A stretch of DNA of 64,000 bases from Pseudomonadota bacterium (GCA_026398735.1 JAPLSH010000004.1:62001-126000); one strand, 5' to 3'; shown: positions 54,816-63,726, counted from the stretch's first letter. A program made the numbers and translations. The notes: a model not told the origin generated them from the letters alone.

Positions 54816-56345
54816 TCAGGCATCCAGCGAGTTCAAAAACCGCTGTGCGTCCTCACGGATCTGCGCCAGCCGCGCCGTATCCATGTTTTGCAGGGAACGG
54901 TAGGGCATGGCCAGGCGCACGTTGCCGGCCAACTTTTCCCGGTTGCGCAGCAGAAAGTCCCAATACAGATAGTTGAACGGGCAGGCCTTGGCGCCGGTCT
55001 TAAGCTTTGGGCTGTATGCGCAGCCCTTGCAGTAATCGGACATTCGATTGATATACGCACCAGAGGCTGCATAGGGCTTGGAGGCCAGCAATCCACCATC
55101 GGCGTGCAACACCATGCCGTGGGTGTTTGGCAGCTCGACCCATTCAAAGGCATCGGCATACACCGCCAAGTACCACTGCTCTACCTCGGCCGGAGCAATA
55201 CCGGCCAGCAACGTAAAGTTGCCGGTGATCATCAGTCGTTGAATGTGATGCGCGTAGGCATTGCGGCGCGTTTCATCGATGACCTGCGACAGGCACCGTA
55301 GCGATGTGTTGCCAGTCCAAAAGAACGCGGGCAAGGGGCGTTGCGCCTGCAAGTAGTTGCTGTCGGCATAGCCAGGCATCCACGCCCAGTACAGCCCGCG
55401 CACATATTCGCGCCAGCCCAATATCTGTCGCACAAAACCCTCGACGGCGTTGAGCGGCGCAGCGCCGCGGCGCCACTGTGCAATGGCTGCCTCGCACACC
55501 TCACCCGGCAGCAGCAGACCAATATTCAAACTGGTCGACAGCAAGGAGTGGAACAGCCACGGCTCGCCGCTGCGCATCGCGTCCTGATAATCGCCGTAGC
55601 GCGGCAAGGCCTGCGACACAAAGTGCTGCAGGGCCTCCAAAGCCTGTTCACGGGTCACCGGCCAACCAAAGCTGTCGAGCTCACCAAAGTGATCGGCAAA
55701 CTGCGTGCGAACCAAGGCCATGACTTGCTGTGTGACGGCATCGGGTGCAAAGCGCAAGCGCACCGGCAACAACTGATCAGCCGGTAACGACTCGCGGTTA
55801 TCGGCGTCGTAATTCCACTCGCCACCCTCGGGTTCACCGTCACGCATCAACCAACCGGTATGACGGCGCATGTCTCGATAAAAATGCTCCATGCGTGGTG
55901 CCTTGCGACCCTTGAGCCAAGACTCAAAGCGTTCGCGACTGCACAGGAAGCGGTCATCTTCGCGCCACTGCACCGCCACGCCGCAGCCCACCGCCCACTC
56001 CCGCAGCAGGTGCAACACACGCCACTCGCCCGGCTCTGTCATCACCACCTGGGCCGGAGCATGTCGCTGCACCGCGCGCTGCAACTCGCCAGCCAACGTG
56101 CCGCTGTTACCCGCTGCATCGAGTTGGATGTAATCCACGCGCACCCCGCGTGCGCGCAGCTGCGCTGCAAAGTGGCGCATTGCCGACAGCACCAACACTA
56201 TTTTTTGGGGATGATGCGGCACATAACGGCCTTCGGCCTGCACCTCGGCCATCAGCACCACGTCATGGGCCACGTCCATATCGCGCAGTGCCGACAGACT
56301 GTCAGAGAGCTGATCGCCCAGCACCAAGCGCAAGCTACCGCTCAT
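54816..56345 (-). CDS. Fe-S cryptochrome/photolyase (PhrB/CryB type)
   Basis: The 509-residue protein matches the FeS-BCP group, the prokaryotic (6-4) photolyases. An N-terminal Rossmann domain begins RLVLGDQLSDSLSALRD. The C-terminal FAD domain includes SLLSTSLNIGLLLPGEV and GWREYVRGLYW. The four cluster Cys are C351, C439, C442 and C455 (CKGCAYSPK...ACPFN), the same spacing as PhrB C350/C438/C441/C454. It repairs UV photoproducts with blue light. The ATG at 56345 overlaps the stop of the DUF2256 gene by three bases (ATGA junction), so the longer frame from 56432 is rejected. Confidence 0.93.
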   Translation of the reverse strand: MSGSLRLVLGDQLSDSLSALRDMDVAHDVVLMAEVQAEGRYVPHHPQKIVLVLSAMRHFAAQLRARGVRVDYIQLDAAGNSGTLAGELQRAVQRHAPAQVVMTEPGEWRVLHLLREWAVGCGVAVQWREDDRFLCSRERFESWLKGRKAPRMEHFYRDMRRHTGWLMRDGEPEGGEWNYDADNRESLPADQLLPVRLRFAPDAVTQQVMALVRTQFADHFGELDSFGWPVTREQALEALQHFVSQALPRYGDYQDAMRSGEPWLFHSLLSTSLNIGLLLPGEVCEAAIAQWRRGAAPLNAVEGFVRQILGWREYVRGLYWAWMPGYADSNYLQAQRPLPAFFWTGNTSLRCLSQVIDETRRNAYAHHIQRLMITGNFTLLAGIAPAEVEQWYLAVYADAFEWVELPNTHGMVLHADGGLLASKPYAASGAYINRMSDYCKGCAYSPKLKTGAKACPFNYLYWDFLLRNREKLAGNVRLAMPYRSLQNMDTARLAQIREDAQRFLNSLDA

Positions 56346-56497
56346 CGCCCCGCCCTGCATCGGTCCGAGCAATAGCGCACTTGGTCCCAGCACGACTGCC
56401 ACTTGCGACGCCACACAAACGGCCGGCCACACTGCGCACAGGTCTTAGTGGGCAAGTCAGCCTTGGCGACGGTACGGCCGGTGCGCGGATGTTTCAT
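56342..56497 (-). CDS. DUF2256 zinc-ribbon protein (51 aa)
   Basis: A 51-residue frame reads from an ATG at 56497 with the DUF2256 pattern: KTCAQCGRPFVWRRKW and WDQVRYCSDRC, giving Cys at 20, 23, 43 and 47 for one zinc. DUF2256 genes are often found beside Fe-S photolyases, and here the stop overlaps the photolyase start (ATGA). That fixes both gene starts. It may help fold the photolyase or respond to light or damage, but its role is unknown. It was below the size usually listed and would be missed by simple length cut-offs. Confidence 0.87.
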   Translation of the reverse strand: MKHPRTGRTVAKADLPTKTCAQCGRPFVWRRKWQSCWDQVRYCSDRCRAGR

Positions 56498-56577
56498 CTC
56501 TTCATGCTAACGCAGCTGCACTGTGCGCAGGCATCACTGCGCAGCTATGCTGCGCCCACAACAATTGGGGGCTCGAC

Positions 56578-57600
56578 ATGACACACCGCACTCGCAACGT
56601 ACTGCGCAGCTGGCTTGCCGTCCTGGCGCTGGCCTTAGCCGGCACAGCAACCACCACTTTTGCGGCGCCTGCCTGCGACCGTGCTTGCCTTGAAGCGCAC
56701 GTCGATCGCTTTTTGGACGCCGCCATTGCCCACGACCCGGGCAAGGTGCCGTTTGATCGCAAGCTCAAATACACCGAAAACGGCGTCATGCTGCAGCTAG
56801 GGGATGGCATCTGGCGCACGCTCACGTCTCGTGGCGGTTGGCGCATGGTGGTGGCGGATGAGGCAACCGGTCACGTGGCCTTCTTTGGCAGTGTCCGCGA
56901 AGACGATATCCCCGCCGTGATCGCTGTGCATCTCACCGTTAAAAATGGCCGCATTCCTGCCGCTGAGGTGTTTTTGCAGCGCAACGAAAAGTCAGCAGAA
57001 GGCTTCGATAAGATCGGCTACCGCTGGACCGAGACCGTGCCCGAAGCCGAGCGCATGCCGCGCAAAGAGCTGCTGCGTATTGCCGACCTGTATTTCACCG
57101 GTATGGCCAGCAACGATGGCAAGGGCGTGTATCCGTTTACTAACGACTGTCATCGTATTGAGAACGGGACCAACAGTACCAACGCACCAACGCCCGCCGG
57201 CGAAACACGACCGGATCCCAAGACTGCCGAGAAATACTCCGGCCAATGGGGCTGCCGCGAACAGTTTGAATCGGGGTTGCTGCACTTTGTCACGCGTATC
57301 CGCGACCGCCGCTATGTAGCGGTCGACCCGGAGCGTGGACTGGTGTTCGTGTTCGCGTTCTTCGATCACTCAGCCGGCAACACGCGCACCTTTCAGACAC
57401 CCAGCGGCCGAACTGTCAGCGCAGGGCCGCGCCAACCCTGGACGTGGCAGATCGCTGAAGCCTTCCAGATCCGCAAGGGCCTTATTCACCAGATCCAGGC
57501 CACGATGGAACGTGTGCCGTACGGCATGAATTCGGGCTGGAGCAGTTGGGAAGATGGCCTGTCAAGTAAGGCCCGCGATGTGGCCAGCGGCGAGCGCTGA
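56578..57600 (+). CDS. Exported protein of unknown function (340 aa)
   Basis: The 340-residue protein has a Sec signal (SWLAVLALALAGTATTTFAA). A body follows with ACDRACLEAHVDRFLDAAIA, VPFDRKLKYTENGVMLQLGD, YFTGMASNDGKGVYPFTNDC and VDPERGLVFVFAFFDHSAGN. The arrangement suggests two NTF2-like cone domains in tandem, as in secreted proteins annotated DUF8021-like, but I give that as a guess. Several Cys near the start and middle could form disulfides. A GGGGG ribosome site precedes the ATG. It diverges from DUF2256 and faces the HD-GYP-like gene. Function unassigned. Confidence 0.7.
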   Translation: MTHRTRNVLRSWLAVLALALAGTATTTFAAPACDRACLEAHVDRFLDAAIAHDPGKVPFDRKLKYTENGVMLQLGDGIWRTLTSRGGWRMVVADEATGHVAFFGSVREDDIPAVIAVHLTVKNGRIPAAEVFLQRNEKSAEGFDKIGYRWTETVPEAERMPRKELLRIADLYFTGMASNDGKGVYPFTNDCHRIENGTNSTNAPTPAGETRPDPKTAEKYSGQWGCREQFESGLLHFVTRIRDRRYVAVDPERGLVFVFAFFDHSAGNTRTFQTPSGRTVSAGPRQPWTWQIAEAFQIRKGLIHQIQATMERVPYGMNSGWSSWEDGLSSKARDVASGER

Positions 57601-57624
57601 GGCGCTGTGCAGATCGCAGTAGCG

Positions 57625-58983
57625 TCAGGCTGCTGCGTGCTCTTGGTCATCGAGTGAGATTGCGGTCCCCATGGCAGTCATCTCTGGTGCCAACGCTAGC
57701 GTCTGTGCAGGCGTCGGCGCAGACATCATCAATCCGGGCCATGCGCGTCCACCCAAAAACTCCACCAAACCGGCCATCTGCTGACGAGGGTCCAGTGCCG
57801 AGGTAATCGCCAGACTGCGCACCTGCGTCAGATCCACGATGTCGGCTTCATCGGGGTTCAAGTTCGGGTCATAGATCAACACGCAGGGACGTAGCCGCTC
57901 GCGCTCGCTCACACGCACCACGCGGCCGATCGATCCATCATTCAACGCCACGTACGAGCCCGGCGGATAGACGGTCAACGCCGCTACAAAAGCGTCCATC
58001 ACCTCTTTGCCAAAGGCTTCGCGCTGCTGCTTGTACAAAGTGGCCAATGCCACAGTGGGTATCAGCGCCGTGCCTCGCGTGGTGATGGATACATATTCGG
58101 AGATCAGGCCGACGACACGCGCCAACAGCGGCACGTCCTCGCCAACCTTCTGCGAGGGAAAGCCCGTCGCATTAAGACGTTCTCGATGGTTGGCAATGAT
58201 GTGGCCAATGGCAGGCGACATGCCCGGGCAGGCCGAGACCAACTCGGCGCCAGTTGCCGGATATTTGCGATAGGCCTGCACCTCCACCGCACGGGTCAAA
58301 CCAGACTCCACGCGCAGATTAGCCGGCAAGCGCAGTAGACCCACCGCATGCAACAGCGTTGCCGTTACGACATCGCGCGCATCTTCTGCAGGGAGCTCTA
58401 ATCTGCGCGCCATCATCGCAGCAATGGCTACGGCATCCATTGCCTGCAAGGCATGGCGCTGCTGCGCATCCACCGGCGGCGTACCACGCGCCAAGGACAG
58501 GGGGTTCTCCACATCAGCCAGCGCAGTCACCAGACTGGTGACCACCTTATCGGCTTGTTGCTCGGCCTGTGGAAAGCCCGCATTGAGCATCGACAGACAC
58601 AAGCTCGCTTCGCGCGCACAGCGTTGATAATGACGCGCCTGCTCGGCTGCATCCTGTCTGGCACGGCCGACCCACTCGGCATGGCCAGCCTTCTCCTGGG
58701 TCAAGCGGCGTGTTTCAACGCCGATCTGTTCGCGCAGTTCGGCGGGCGTGTCCGGCAATAACGGCAAGCCCATGCTGGCGTTAGCCGGATCAAACGACGC
58801 CGGTGTGGACTTTTCCAAGTCGATGAACAGGCGCTTGATCCCAACCTCGCGCAGTACACCGATCTGCAGCAGCGATTCAATCTGAAAGGTGCTGGACGGA
58901 AAGGGATGATCAAACCACGCGTGCCCGATGCGCAGGGCGTGGCCCGGGCGCAGTTCGTCCACTCGTGTCGCTTTCCACGTCAT
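57625..58983 (-). CDS. DUF3391/HD-GYP-like protein with degenerate catalytic site
   Basis: The 452-residue protein has an N-terminal DUF3391-like domain (about 1-60, LRPGHALRIG to IKRLFIDLE), a helical linker (80-160) and an HD-GYP fold (about 170-320). The metal-binding HD is HA (H212-A213). The next His is Tyr (Y241, RKYP), HHE is NHRE (N265-H266) and GYP is GFP (274-276). Most metal ligands are therefore gone, and c-di-GMP phosphodiesterase activity is unlikely. A C-terminal domain (about 330-400) reads VALNDGSIGRVVRVSE. It may bind c-di-GMP or partners without cleaving. It is divergent from the second PQQ gene, with 123 bases between starts. Confidence 0.85.
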   Translation of the reverse strand: MTWKATRVDELRPGHALRIGHAWFDHPFPSSTFQIESLLQIGVLREVGIKRLFIDLEKSTPASFDPANASMGLPLLPDTPAELREQIGVETRRLTQEKAGHAEWVGRARQDAAEQARHYQRCAREASLCLSMLNAGFPQAEQQADKVVTSLVTALADVENPLSLARGTPPVDAQQRHALQAMDAVAIAAMMARRLELPAEDARDVVTATLLHAVGLLRLPANLRVESGLTRAVEVQAYRKYPATGAELVSACPGMSPAIGHIIANHRERLNATGFPSQKVGEDVPLLARVVGLISEYVSITTRGTALIPTVALATLYKQQREAFGKEVMDAFVAALTVYPPGSYVALNDGSIGRVVRVSERERLRPCVLIYDPNLNPDEADIVDLTQVRSLAITSALDPRQQMAGLVEFLGGRAWPGLMMSAPTPAQTLALAPEMTAMGTAISLDDQEHAAA

Positions 58984-59042
58984 TGCCGCAGGCTAACCGG
59001 ACCGGCTGCAGCGATCCGATACCAAGATCACGAAAACGGGGC

Positions 59043-59069
59043 GCGGCTCTATACTGGCGCCAGAGCCGC
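59043..59069 (+). promoter_or_regulatory. Hairpin and -10-like element before the second PQQ gene
   Basis: GCGGCTCT (59043-59050) pairs with AGAGCCGC (59062-59069) across 11 bases. TATACT (59050-59055) overlaps it and could be a -10 box, with no good -35 match. The hairpin may be a leader structure or the end of upstream transcription. Confidence 0.3.
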
Positions 59070-59106
59070 TCGCCAGCACCGCGCAGCGCCAATCGAGGGG
59101 GATTGC

Positions 59107-60963
59107 ATGAAAGTATTTTCGATGATGGTGGCCAGCCTATTGCTGGGTGGGTTTGGCGTCAGCGCCGGCGCCGCGCAGGGAACAGAAGAAGACGCCGTCT
59201 TCCAGACCTATTGCGCGGCCTGCCATGGCGCAGCCCCTGCCGCTGCAGGCACCCCCAACGAGCGTGCGCCCACGCGCGACCTGCTCAAGGGCTTTACGGC
59301 AGAGGCGGTGGTCAATGCGCTGGTCAACGGCAAGATGCAGGCTCAGGGCACTTTGCTCAACGACGCGCAAAAGCGCCTCGTCGCCGAGTACGTCACCGGC
59401 AAGCGCTTTGATGCAGCCGCCTTCGCCGCCAGCAACACCTTGCAAGTGATCAATCGGTGCAGTGTCGACACCCCGATGCGTGCACTGGGCAGGGGTGCGT
59501 CCTGGAACGGCTTTGGCAATGGTGCAGCCGGCACCCGCTTCCAACCCGCTGCCGCAGGCAAACTCACCGCGGCAGATCTGCCGCGTCTGAAACTCAAGTG
59601 GGCCTTTGGCTATGCCAACGTCAGCTCGGCACGCGCGCAGCCCACCTATGCCGGTGGCCGGCTGTTTGTGGCCAGCGAGAACGGCGAAGTGCATGCACTG
59701 GATCCGCGTACTGGCTGCACCTACTGGACCTTCAAGGCTGCTGCCGGCGTCCGTACCGCGGCGTCGGTCGGTCCATATAAGGCCGGCGGCAAGAGCGGCC
59801 AAGCTGTGTACTTCGGCGACGGTCGCGCCAATCTATATGCGGTCGATGCGCAGCGCGGCACGCTGCTGTGGACCCGCAAGGTCGACGAGCATCCATCGGC
59901 TGCCATCACCGGCGCACCCGTGCTGCATGACGGTCGCTTGTTTGTCGGTGTGCAGGGCCTTAACGAAGAAGGCCGCGGCAGCCGCGACAACTACCCGTGC
60001 TGCAGCTTCCGCGGCAGCCTCAATGCGGTCGATGCCAACACCGGCGCCGTGCTGTGGAAGACCTGGACCATCGACGAGCCCAAGCCACGCGCTGTCAGCA
60101 AGGCGGGCGTGCAAATGTTCGGGCCCGCCGGCGGCGCGATCTGGTCGTCACCCTCTGTCGATGCCAAACGGCATCTGGTCTATGCAGCCACCGGCAACGC
60201 CTATGCCGACCCGCCGCAACAGATGACCAACGGCGTCATCGCTGTGGACGAGCGCAGTGGTCGCATCGTCTGGCACCACCAGCTGTTGCCGGCCGACCAG
60301 TGGGCGATGGGCTGCGCAGCCAAGAACCCCGACAACCCGGCCTGTCCCGAAACCCTCGGCCCCGACATGGACTTCTCGGCAACGCCGGCACTGGTGCAGG
60401 TGGGCAAGCGCGACCTGATCGTGCTGCCGCAGAAATCGGCTATTGCCTATGCGCTGGATCCAGACAACAAGGGCGCCATCGTCTGGACCTACAAGTTCGG
60501 CGAGGGCAGCGGTCTGGGTGGCCAGTGGGGTGGCGCCTATGACGGCACGCGTGCGTACTTTGGCTTGGCTGACTTTCTGGCACCCAAGCCCGGCGGCATG
60601 AATGCGGTGAACCTCGCCGATGGCAAGCCCCTCTGGCACGTGGGCCCGCAGCCCATGCTGTGCGGCGAGAAGCGCCCGGGTTGCGGCCCCGGTCAGGGCG
60701 GCGCGCTGACGGCCATTCCCGGTGCGGTGCTCAACAGCGCACTGGACGGTGGCATCCGCGCCTACTCGGCGACCGACGGCAGCATTCTGTGGCTCTACAA
60801 CACGCTGCAGGACTACGTCACCGTCAACGGCGTCAAGGCCAAGGGTGGCAGCATGGACGGTAACGGTCCCATCGTTGCTGACGGCATGGTGTTCGTGAAC
60901 TCGGGCTATGGCGGCTTGGTCGGCACGCCCGGCAACGTACTGCTGGCGTTCGGGCTGGAGTAA
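59107..60963 (+). CDS. Cytochrome c-PQQ dehydrogenase fusion (PVADH-like), copy 2
   Basis: The 618-residue protein has a Sec signal (MMVASLLLGGFGVSAGAA), an N-terminal c-heme motif (C36-AAC-H40) and a PQQ propeller. The vicinal-Cys segment is PCCSFRG, and blades include VHALDPRTGCTYWTFKA, AVYFGDGRANLYAVDAQRG and GGIRAYSATDGSILWLY. It is like the copy at 52069-53991 in layout, but is clearly diverged in sequence. It should oxidise an alcohol or polyol in the periplasm. The ATG at 59107 is chosen from the signal peptide; the frame extends earlier without protein-like sequence. A hairpin ends the gene. Confidence 0.87.
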   Translation: MKVFSMMVASLLLGGFGVSAGAAQGTEEDAVFQTYCAACHGAAPAAAGTPNERAPTRDLLKGFTAEAVVNALVNGKMQAQGTLLNDAQKRLVAEYVTGKRFDAAAFAASNTLQVINRCSVDTPMRALGRGASWNGFGNGAAGTRFQPAAAGKLTAADLPRLKLKWAFGYANVSSARAQPTYAGGRLFVASENGEVHALDPRTGCTYWTFKAAAGVRTAASVGPYKAGGKSGQAVYFGDGRANLYAVDAQRGTLLWTRKVDEHPSAAITGAPVLHDGRLFVGVQGLNEEGRGSRDNYPCCSFRGSLNAVDANTGAVLWKTWTIDEPKPRAVSKAGVQMFGPAGGAIWSSPSVDAKRHLVYAATGNAYADPPQQMTNGVIAVDERSGRIVWHHQLLPADQWAMGCAAKNPDNPACPETLGPDMDFSATPALVQVGKRDLIVLPQKSAIAYALDPDNKGAIVWTYKFGEGSGLGGQWGGAYDGTRAYFGLADFLAPKPGGMNAVNLADGKPLWHVGPQPMLCGEKRPGCGPGQGGALTAIPGAVLNSALDGGIRAYSATDGSILWLYNTLQDYVTVNGVKAKGGSMDGNGPIVADGMVFVNSGYGGLVGTPGNVLLAFGLE

Positions 60964-60982
60964 CCCCAGCCCGCGCCACAAC

Positions 60983-61004
60983 CGCTGGGCTTAAATGCCC
61001 AGCG
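60983..61004. terminator. Hairpin between convergent PQQ and aldo/keto reductase genes
   Basis: CGCTGGGC (60983-60990) pairs perfectly with GCCCAGCG (60997-61004) around TTAAAT, and the loop contains the stop codon of the aldo/keto reductase. It sits in a 27-base gap between convergent genes, so it probably serves both. Confidence 0.55.
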
Positions 61005-61944
61005 TGTCCCAGTGGGCCTCGATGCGCTTGCGCAGCGCAGCATCGGGCAGATCGCCCCGGCCCGCAGCCAGATTGTCGATCAAGTATTCCATCACCGTTG
61101 TGCCAGGAATCACGGCCGTGACACCCGGTGTCGACAGGTTGTACTTGAGCAGCAACTGCGCCCAACTGGTGGCGCCGATTTCGGCCGCAAAGGCTGGCAA
61201 CGGCTTGCCTGCCAGCTTGGGCATGAAACTACCGCGACGGCCGCCCAGCGGCATGTTGATGAGCACCGCAATGCCCTTGTCCAGCGCCAGCGGCAGAATC
61301 TCTTTGGCCGAGTTGCGCGCATCGATGGCGTAGTTCACCTGAATGAAATCGAGCTTCTGCTTACGCATCAGGTCGAGCATCGGCGCGTACTGGTTCTCGG
61401 TAGACGTCGTGGCACCGATGTAGCGCACCTTCTTGGACTGCTGGTACTCACGCAGCACCGGCAGCAGCGCGTCGGTGGCGTAGAAGTTGTGGATCTCGTA
61501 CAGGTCGATGCGATCGGTACGCAGGCGTGCAAACGACTTTTCGATCACTGCCTTGGCGTTACTGACATCACCACCCAAGGGCGTCTTGGTCGACAAGAAC
61601 AACTTGTCGCGATTACCCAGCTCTGCCACCAGTTGGCCGATGACCTCTTCAGACTTGCCATAGGCCTGTGCCGTATCAACGAGGCTGCCGCCCAGCAGCG
61701 GCAGGTTCTGCAGCACTTGCTTGCGCGTGGCCAGTTCCTCTGCCGCGCTCACGTCAAAAGCATTGGTGCCGATGCCCACCACAGGGATTTTTTCACCGCT
61801 TGAGGGGATCGTGCGCAGGATGGGTTTGGTATTGGGCGCTGCAGCCCAGACAGCACTGCCAGGCAGCGCAGCGGCAACGCCTGCCGCAATGCCAGAGGCG
61901 ATGACCTGACGACGGCTGACGGACTCAAGATCGGTACGACGCAT
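60991..61944 (-). CDS. Tat-exported aldo/keto reductase
   Basis: The 317-residue protein has a twin-arginine signal (VSRRQVIASGIAAGVAAALPG) and an AKR barrel. The barrel shows PVVGIGTNAFDVS, LVDTAQAYGKSEEVIGQLV with the conserved Asp and Tyr, and STKTPLGGDVSN with the active Lys. AKRs reduce carbonyls with NADPH, and Tat export of such an enzyme with its cofactor is uncommon though seen in some oxidoreductase families. It converges on the second PQQ gene and lies 33 bases downstream of the MltA fusion gene on the same strand. Substrate unknown. Confidence 0.88.
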   Translation of the reverse strand: MRRTDLESVSRRQVIASGIAAGVAAALPGSAVWAAAPNTKPILRTIPSSGEKIPVVGIGTNAFDVSAAEELATRKQVLQNLPLLGGSLVDTAQAYGKSEEVIGQLVAELGNRDKLFLSTKTPLGGDVSNAKAVIEKSFARLRTDRIDLYEIHNFYATDALLPVLREYQQSKKVRYIGATTSTENQYAPMLDLMRKQKLDFIQVNYAIDARNSAKEILPLALDKGIAVLINMPLGGRRGSFMPKLAGKPLPAFAAEIGATSWAQLLLKYNLSTPGVTAVIPGTTVMEYLIDNLAAGRGDLPDAALRKRIEAHWDTLGI

Positions 61945-61977
61945 GTGTATCCCCCGGTGGTAGTACTGCGACGTTAC

Positions 61978-63726
61978 CTAGCGGGCCGGCGGCTTGTCCA
62001 TCTCCCGCAACGTAGCGATCAGCCGCCGCGTATTGGCATAGCGATCCACCACTAGCAGCGCATTGCTGCCGGGCACCACGGCCAGATGTGCTGATTGTGG
62101 CAATAACGGCCGCAGCACCGGCAACAGCTGCGTCGCGTCGAGATAGCGCACCGCCACCGTACGCGTCACCCATTCATCATCGGCAATGGTTGGATCGTCT
62201 GTGCTGATGACGGGTAGCGGCTGACTGCGGATGTCGGTATCGGGCACCACGTTAGTGATTCCACCGGCAGTGAAGGCCGCCAGCCCATTGCCACGCAACA
62301 CCGCCAACACAGCAGCCCAGCTACCCGTATCCGTGCCGTTGGTCACGCGCAGCTGCGCTGGCACTTTCGGATCGACCACAAAACGACGGCCCGTGACCTG
62401 TGACTGCTGTTGCAACAGAGTTTGCAAAGCCACGGGCTGTGTAGCGGCAGTGCTCGCTGCGGCCGGTGCAACACCCGGACCCGGCGCAGGCAGGGGCCGG
62501 CCCTTGGGCCATAGCAACCACAGCTTGCCCTGCTGGCGCATCAAGCCCGCGCGCTCACCGGCTGCCTCGCCCAGGCCTTCAAACAGATCGGCGCGCACCA
62601 CACCACGGATCGCACCACCGGTGTCCTGCGCCATCACCAAGCGCTGCAGCGCTGCGTTGCTGACCGGCACCGTGGTAGACAGAAACAGCGGCGCGCCCAG
62701 CGGCAAATTACGCGGATCCACAGCAACCGACCGCCCCGCTGTCAGTGGCACACCCAATGCGCCCTTGGGTCCCAGCGAGGGATCGGTAATTGGCTCTTCG
62801 CGAAAGAACACCACGCTGGGATTGAAGTTGAGCACTTCATCGAGCCGTTTGGGATTGCTCTTGAGCCACTGGCGTAAGCCAGGTGCAGTGGCCTGTTCCA
62901 CCGTCAATTCGCCGCGCTGCACCAGATAGCGTCCGATGGCCATATAGGGCTGGCCGTTCTGATCGCCATAGGCCAAGCGGATCACTTTGCCATCGGGCAA
63001 GGTCACGCGACCTGAGCCCTGCACCTGCAAAAAGAACGCATCGACCGCGTCATCGACCCACACCAGTTCTTTGCCACGCAAAGTACTGCCGCCAGTCAGT
63101 ACAGCGCGGTCCGGATACGGCAACACCTTGCGACCCTGCACGCGACCGCGGACGCGCTCACCTTTTAGCGAGGGATACAGGTCACCCAGCTCTACCGTAA
63201 GCAGGTCGTCGGGTACCGCATGCAGCGGCGTGCTGTACACATTGGTGGGTTTACGCGAACCGCGCAGCACAGGCTCGTAATAGCCAGTGATCATGCCGCT
63301 GTCGCTGGGCTTGCCGTTCTCATCGTCATAGGCGATGCGCCAAGGCTCAAACTGCGATTCAAAAAACTGCCGCACGCTGCGTGCATCGCGTCGCGGCTGC
63401 TGGACAGCTTGCGCACACACCGCCTGCCAGTCGGGCCTGGCCTTGAGTGCACTACAGCCGGCCAGAAAAGCCTGCCAGGCAGGCGTCATATCATCGCTGG
63501 CCCAACCGTCCAGCGCAGCCCACTCCACACGCTGATAGCGCAGCGTCAGTGCAGATAGCGGGGTCGGTGGTGGCGCTTGGGGTCGCAAGGCGGCAGGCGC
63601 AGCGGGTGTGACGGCTGGCTCACGCGCTGGCGCCGGTGCCGGCGCTTGCGGCGGCAAAGGCTGCGGCGGCGCTGTGGCGCAACCACCCAGCAGGGTCAGT
63701 GCAACGGCAGCAGCGACGCGCTTCAC
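61978..63726 (-). CDS. mltA: MltA lytic transglycosylase fused to secretin N0-N1-like domains
   Basis: The 582-residue lipoprotein has a lipobox (LLGGCAT, Cys16) and a Pro/Ala linker. The MltA barrel (about 60-405) includes SDSGMITGYYEPVLRGS and the catalytic Asp368 in AQDTGGAIRG. After LWLLWPKG and another Pro/Ala linker, the C-terminal 150 residues look like secretin N domains. N0 has LQQQSQVTGRRFVVDP and LRGNGLAAFTAGGITNVVPD; N1 has VRYLDATQLLPVLRPLLP and LLVVDRYANTRRLIATLREM. E. coli MltA (365) has no such extension, and no secretin pore follows. It should cleave glycan strands beside an outer-membrane secretin. The stop of the DUF805 gene overlaps its start (ATGA). Confidence 0.85.
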   Translation of the reverse strand: MKRVAAAVALTLLGGCATAPPQPLPPQAPAPAPAREPAVTPAAPAALRPQAPPPTPLSALTLRYQRVEWAALDGWASDDMTPAWQAFLAGCSALKARPDWQAVCAQAVQQPRRDARSVRQFFESQFEPWRIAYDDENGKPSDSGMITGYYEPVLRGSRKPTNVYSTPLHAVPDDLLTVELGDLYPSLKGERVRGRVQGRKVLPYPDRAVLTGGSTLRGKELVWVDDAVDAFFLQVQGSGRVTLPDGKVIRLAYGDQNGQPYMAIGRYLVQRGELTVEQATAPGLRQWLKSNPKRLDEVLNFNPSVVFFREEPITDPSLGPKGALGVPLTAGRSVAVDPRNLPLGAPLFLSTTVPVSNAALQRLVMAQDTGGAIRGVVRADLFEGLGEAAGERAGLMRQQGKLWLLWPKGRPLPAPGPGVAPAAASTAATQPVALQTLLQQQSQVTGRRFVVDPKVPAQLRVTNGTDTGSWAAVLAVLRGNGLAAFTAGGITNVVPDTDIRSQPLPVISTDDPTIADDEWVTRTVAVRYLDATQLLPVLRPLLPQSAHLAVVPGSNALLVVDRYANTRRLIATLREMDKPPAR

